NCBI GenBank assembly: GCA_946479915.1
Contig: CAMLHR010000085.1
Location: 1-6,162, forward strand
Direction: 5' to 3'
Length of the DNA stretch: 6,162 bases
From: an uncultured Lysobacter sp.
Lineage (GTDB): Bacteria; Pseudomonadota; Gammaproteobacteria; Xanthomonadales; Xanthomonadaceae
Of the stretch, positions 5,994 to 6,162 are shown one piece after another (position 1 is the stretch's first letter; every line of letters starts with the position of its first letter). The position numbers were made by a program, and so were the translations under genes. The notes under the pieces are model-generated. The model had not been told where the DNA came from. It searched no databases and worked only from the letters and a program-made list of their open reading frames with translations.

Positions 5994-6162
5994 GCGCCTT
6001 CCCACTGGCCGAGCGCGGCGAGGCCGTTGTCGCGCGCACGCGCGAACACGGTCTCCTGCGCCTTGCCGACGTTGCCGGCGAGGTCCTGCGACCACAGCTT
6101 GAGCGCCGCGGACTGCATCGCGCGGCCGTAGGAGAACGACAGCGGCCACGGGTTCGGGCCCA
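5990..6162 (-). CDS. Class I fructose-bisphosphate aldolase, C-terminal end, cut by the right window edge
   Basis: The minus-strand frame gives the last 56 residues and a TAG stop at 5992-5990; the rest lies beyond the window. The visible part, NPWPLSFSYGRAMQSAALKLW, then NVGKAQETVFARARDNGLAALGQW, is characteristic of the C-terminus of class I (Schiff-base) aldolases. There the PW-L-FSYGRALQ block carries the Arg that binds a substrate phosphate. The enzyme splits fructose 1,6-bisphosphate to dihydroxyacetone phosphate and glyceraldehyde 3-phosphate in glycolysis and gluconeogenesis. The Schiff-base lysine lies upstream, outside the window, so activity cannot be judged. The protein ends soon after GQWEGA; the eukaryotic enzymes extend further to a catalytic C-terminal Tyr not seen here. 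It is convergent with cysK, with overlapping stop codons and no room for a terminator between them. Confidence 0.88.
   Translation of the reverse strand, partial: GPNPWPLSFSYGRAMQSAALKLWSQDLAGNVGKAQETVFARARDNGLAALGQWEGA

Noticed and set aside
5844..6149. Minus-strand open frame across the cysK/aldolase junction
   Set aside because: It is in a different frame from the aldolase C-terminus, which is clearly recognisable, and reads as an Arg/Ala-rich shadow.

Overview
The window is a dense, very GC-rich stretch (roughly 70% by eye) that looks like ordinary chromosome of a Gram-negative gammaproteobacterium, most likely Xanthomonadaceae (Lysobacter/Luteimonas/Xanthomonas-like). That placement is inferred from the GC content, the lipoprotein-type efflux adaptor with an RND pump, and the remembered resemblance of the cysteine synthase and class I aldolase to xanthomonad proteins. 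No mobile element, CRISPR array, tRNA, rRNA or clear sign of recent transfer was found.

Layout. Positions 1-723 (minus) hold the N-terminal 241 codons of a sodium:alanine/glycine symporter (AGCS family), cut by the window edge. A 57-base gap (724-780) with a perfect 9-bp GC hairpin separates it from the gene upstream of it in transcription. Positions 781-3906 (minus) encode a complete 1041-residue RND (HAE1-type) drug/proton antiporter. Positions 3903-4955 (minus) encode its 350-residue periplasmic adaptor lipoprotein. These two overlap by an ATGA and form an efflux operon transcribed right to left, with the symporter as the next co-directional gene. A 96-base divergent region (4956-5051) carries candidate promoters for the adaptor (minus) and for a cysK-type cysteine synthase (plus, 5052-5993). 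The cysteine synthase stop codon overlaps that of a convergent class I fructose-bisphosphate aldolase (minus, 5990 to the right edge), of which only the last 56 residues are present.

How the genes work together. The adaptor and RND permease form two parts of a tripartite efflux pump. No outer-membrane channel gene and no regulator lie next to them, so the pump probably borrows an unlinked TolC-like channel. The symporter, cysteine synthase and aldolase are metabolic or transport neighbours with no evident link to efflux. Several very long open frames opposite or overlapping the efflux genes are by-products of the high GC content. I see no undescribed system; the points of interest are gene-boundary architecture and a few residue-level oddities.
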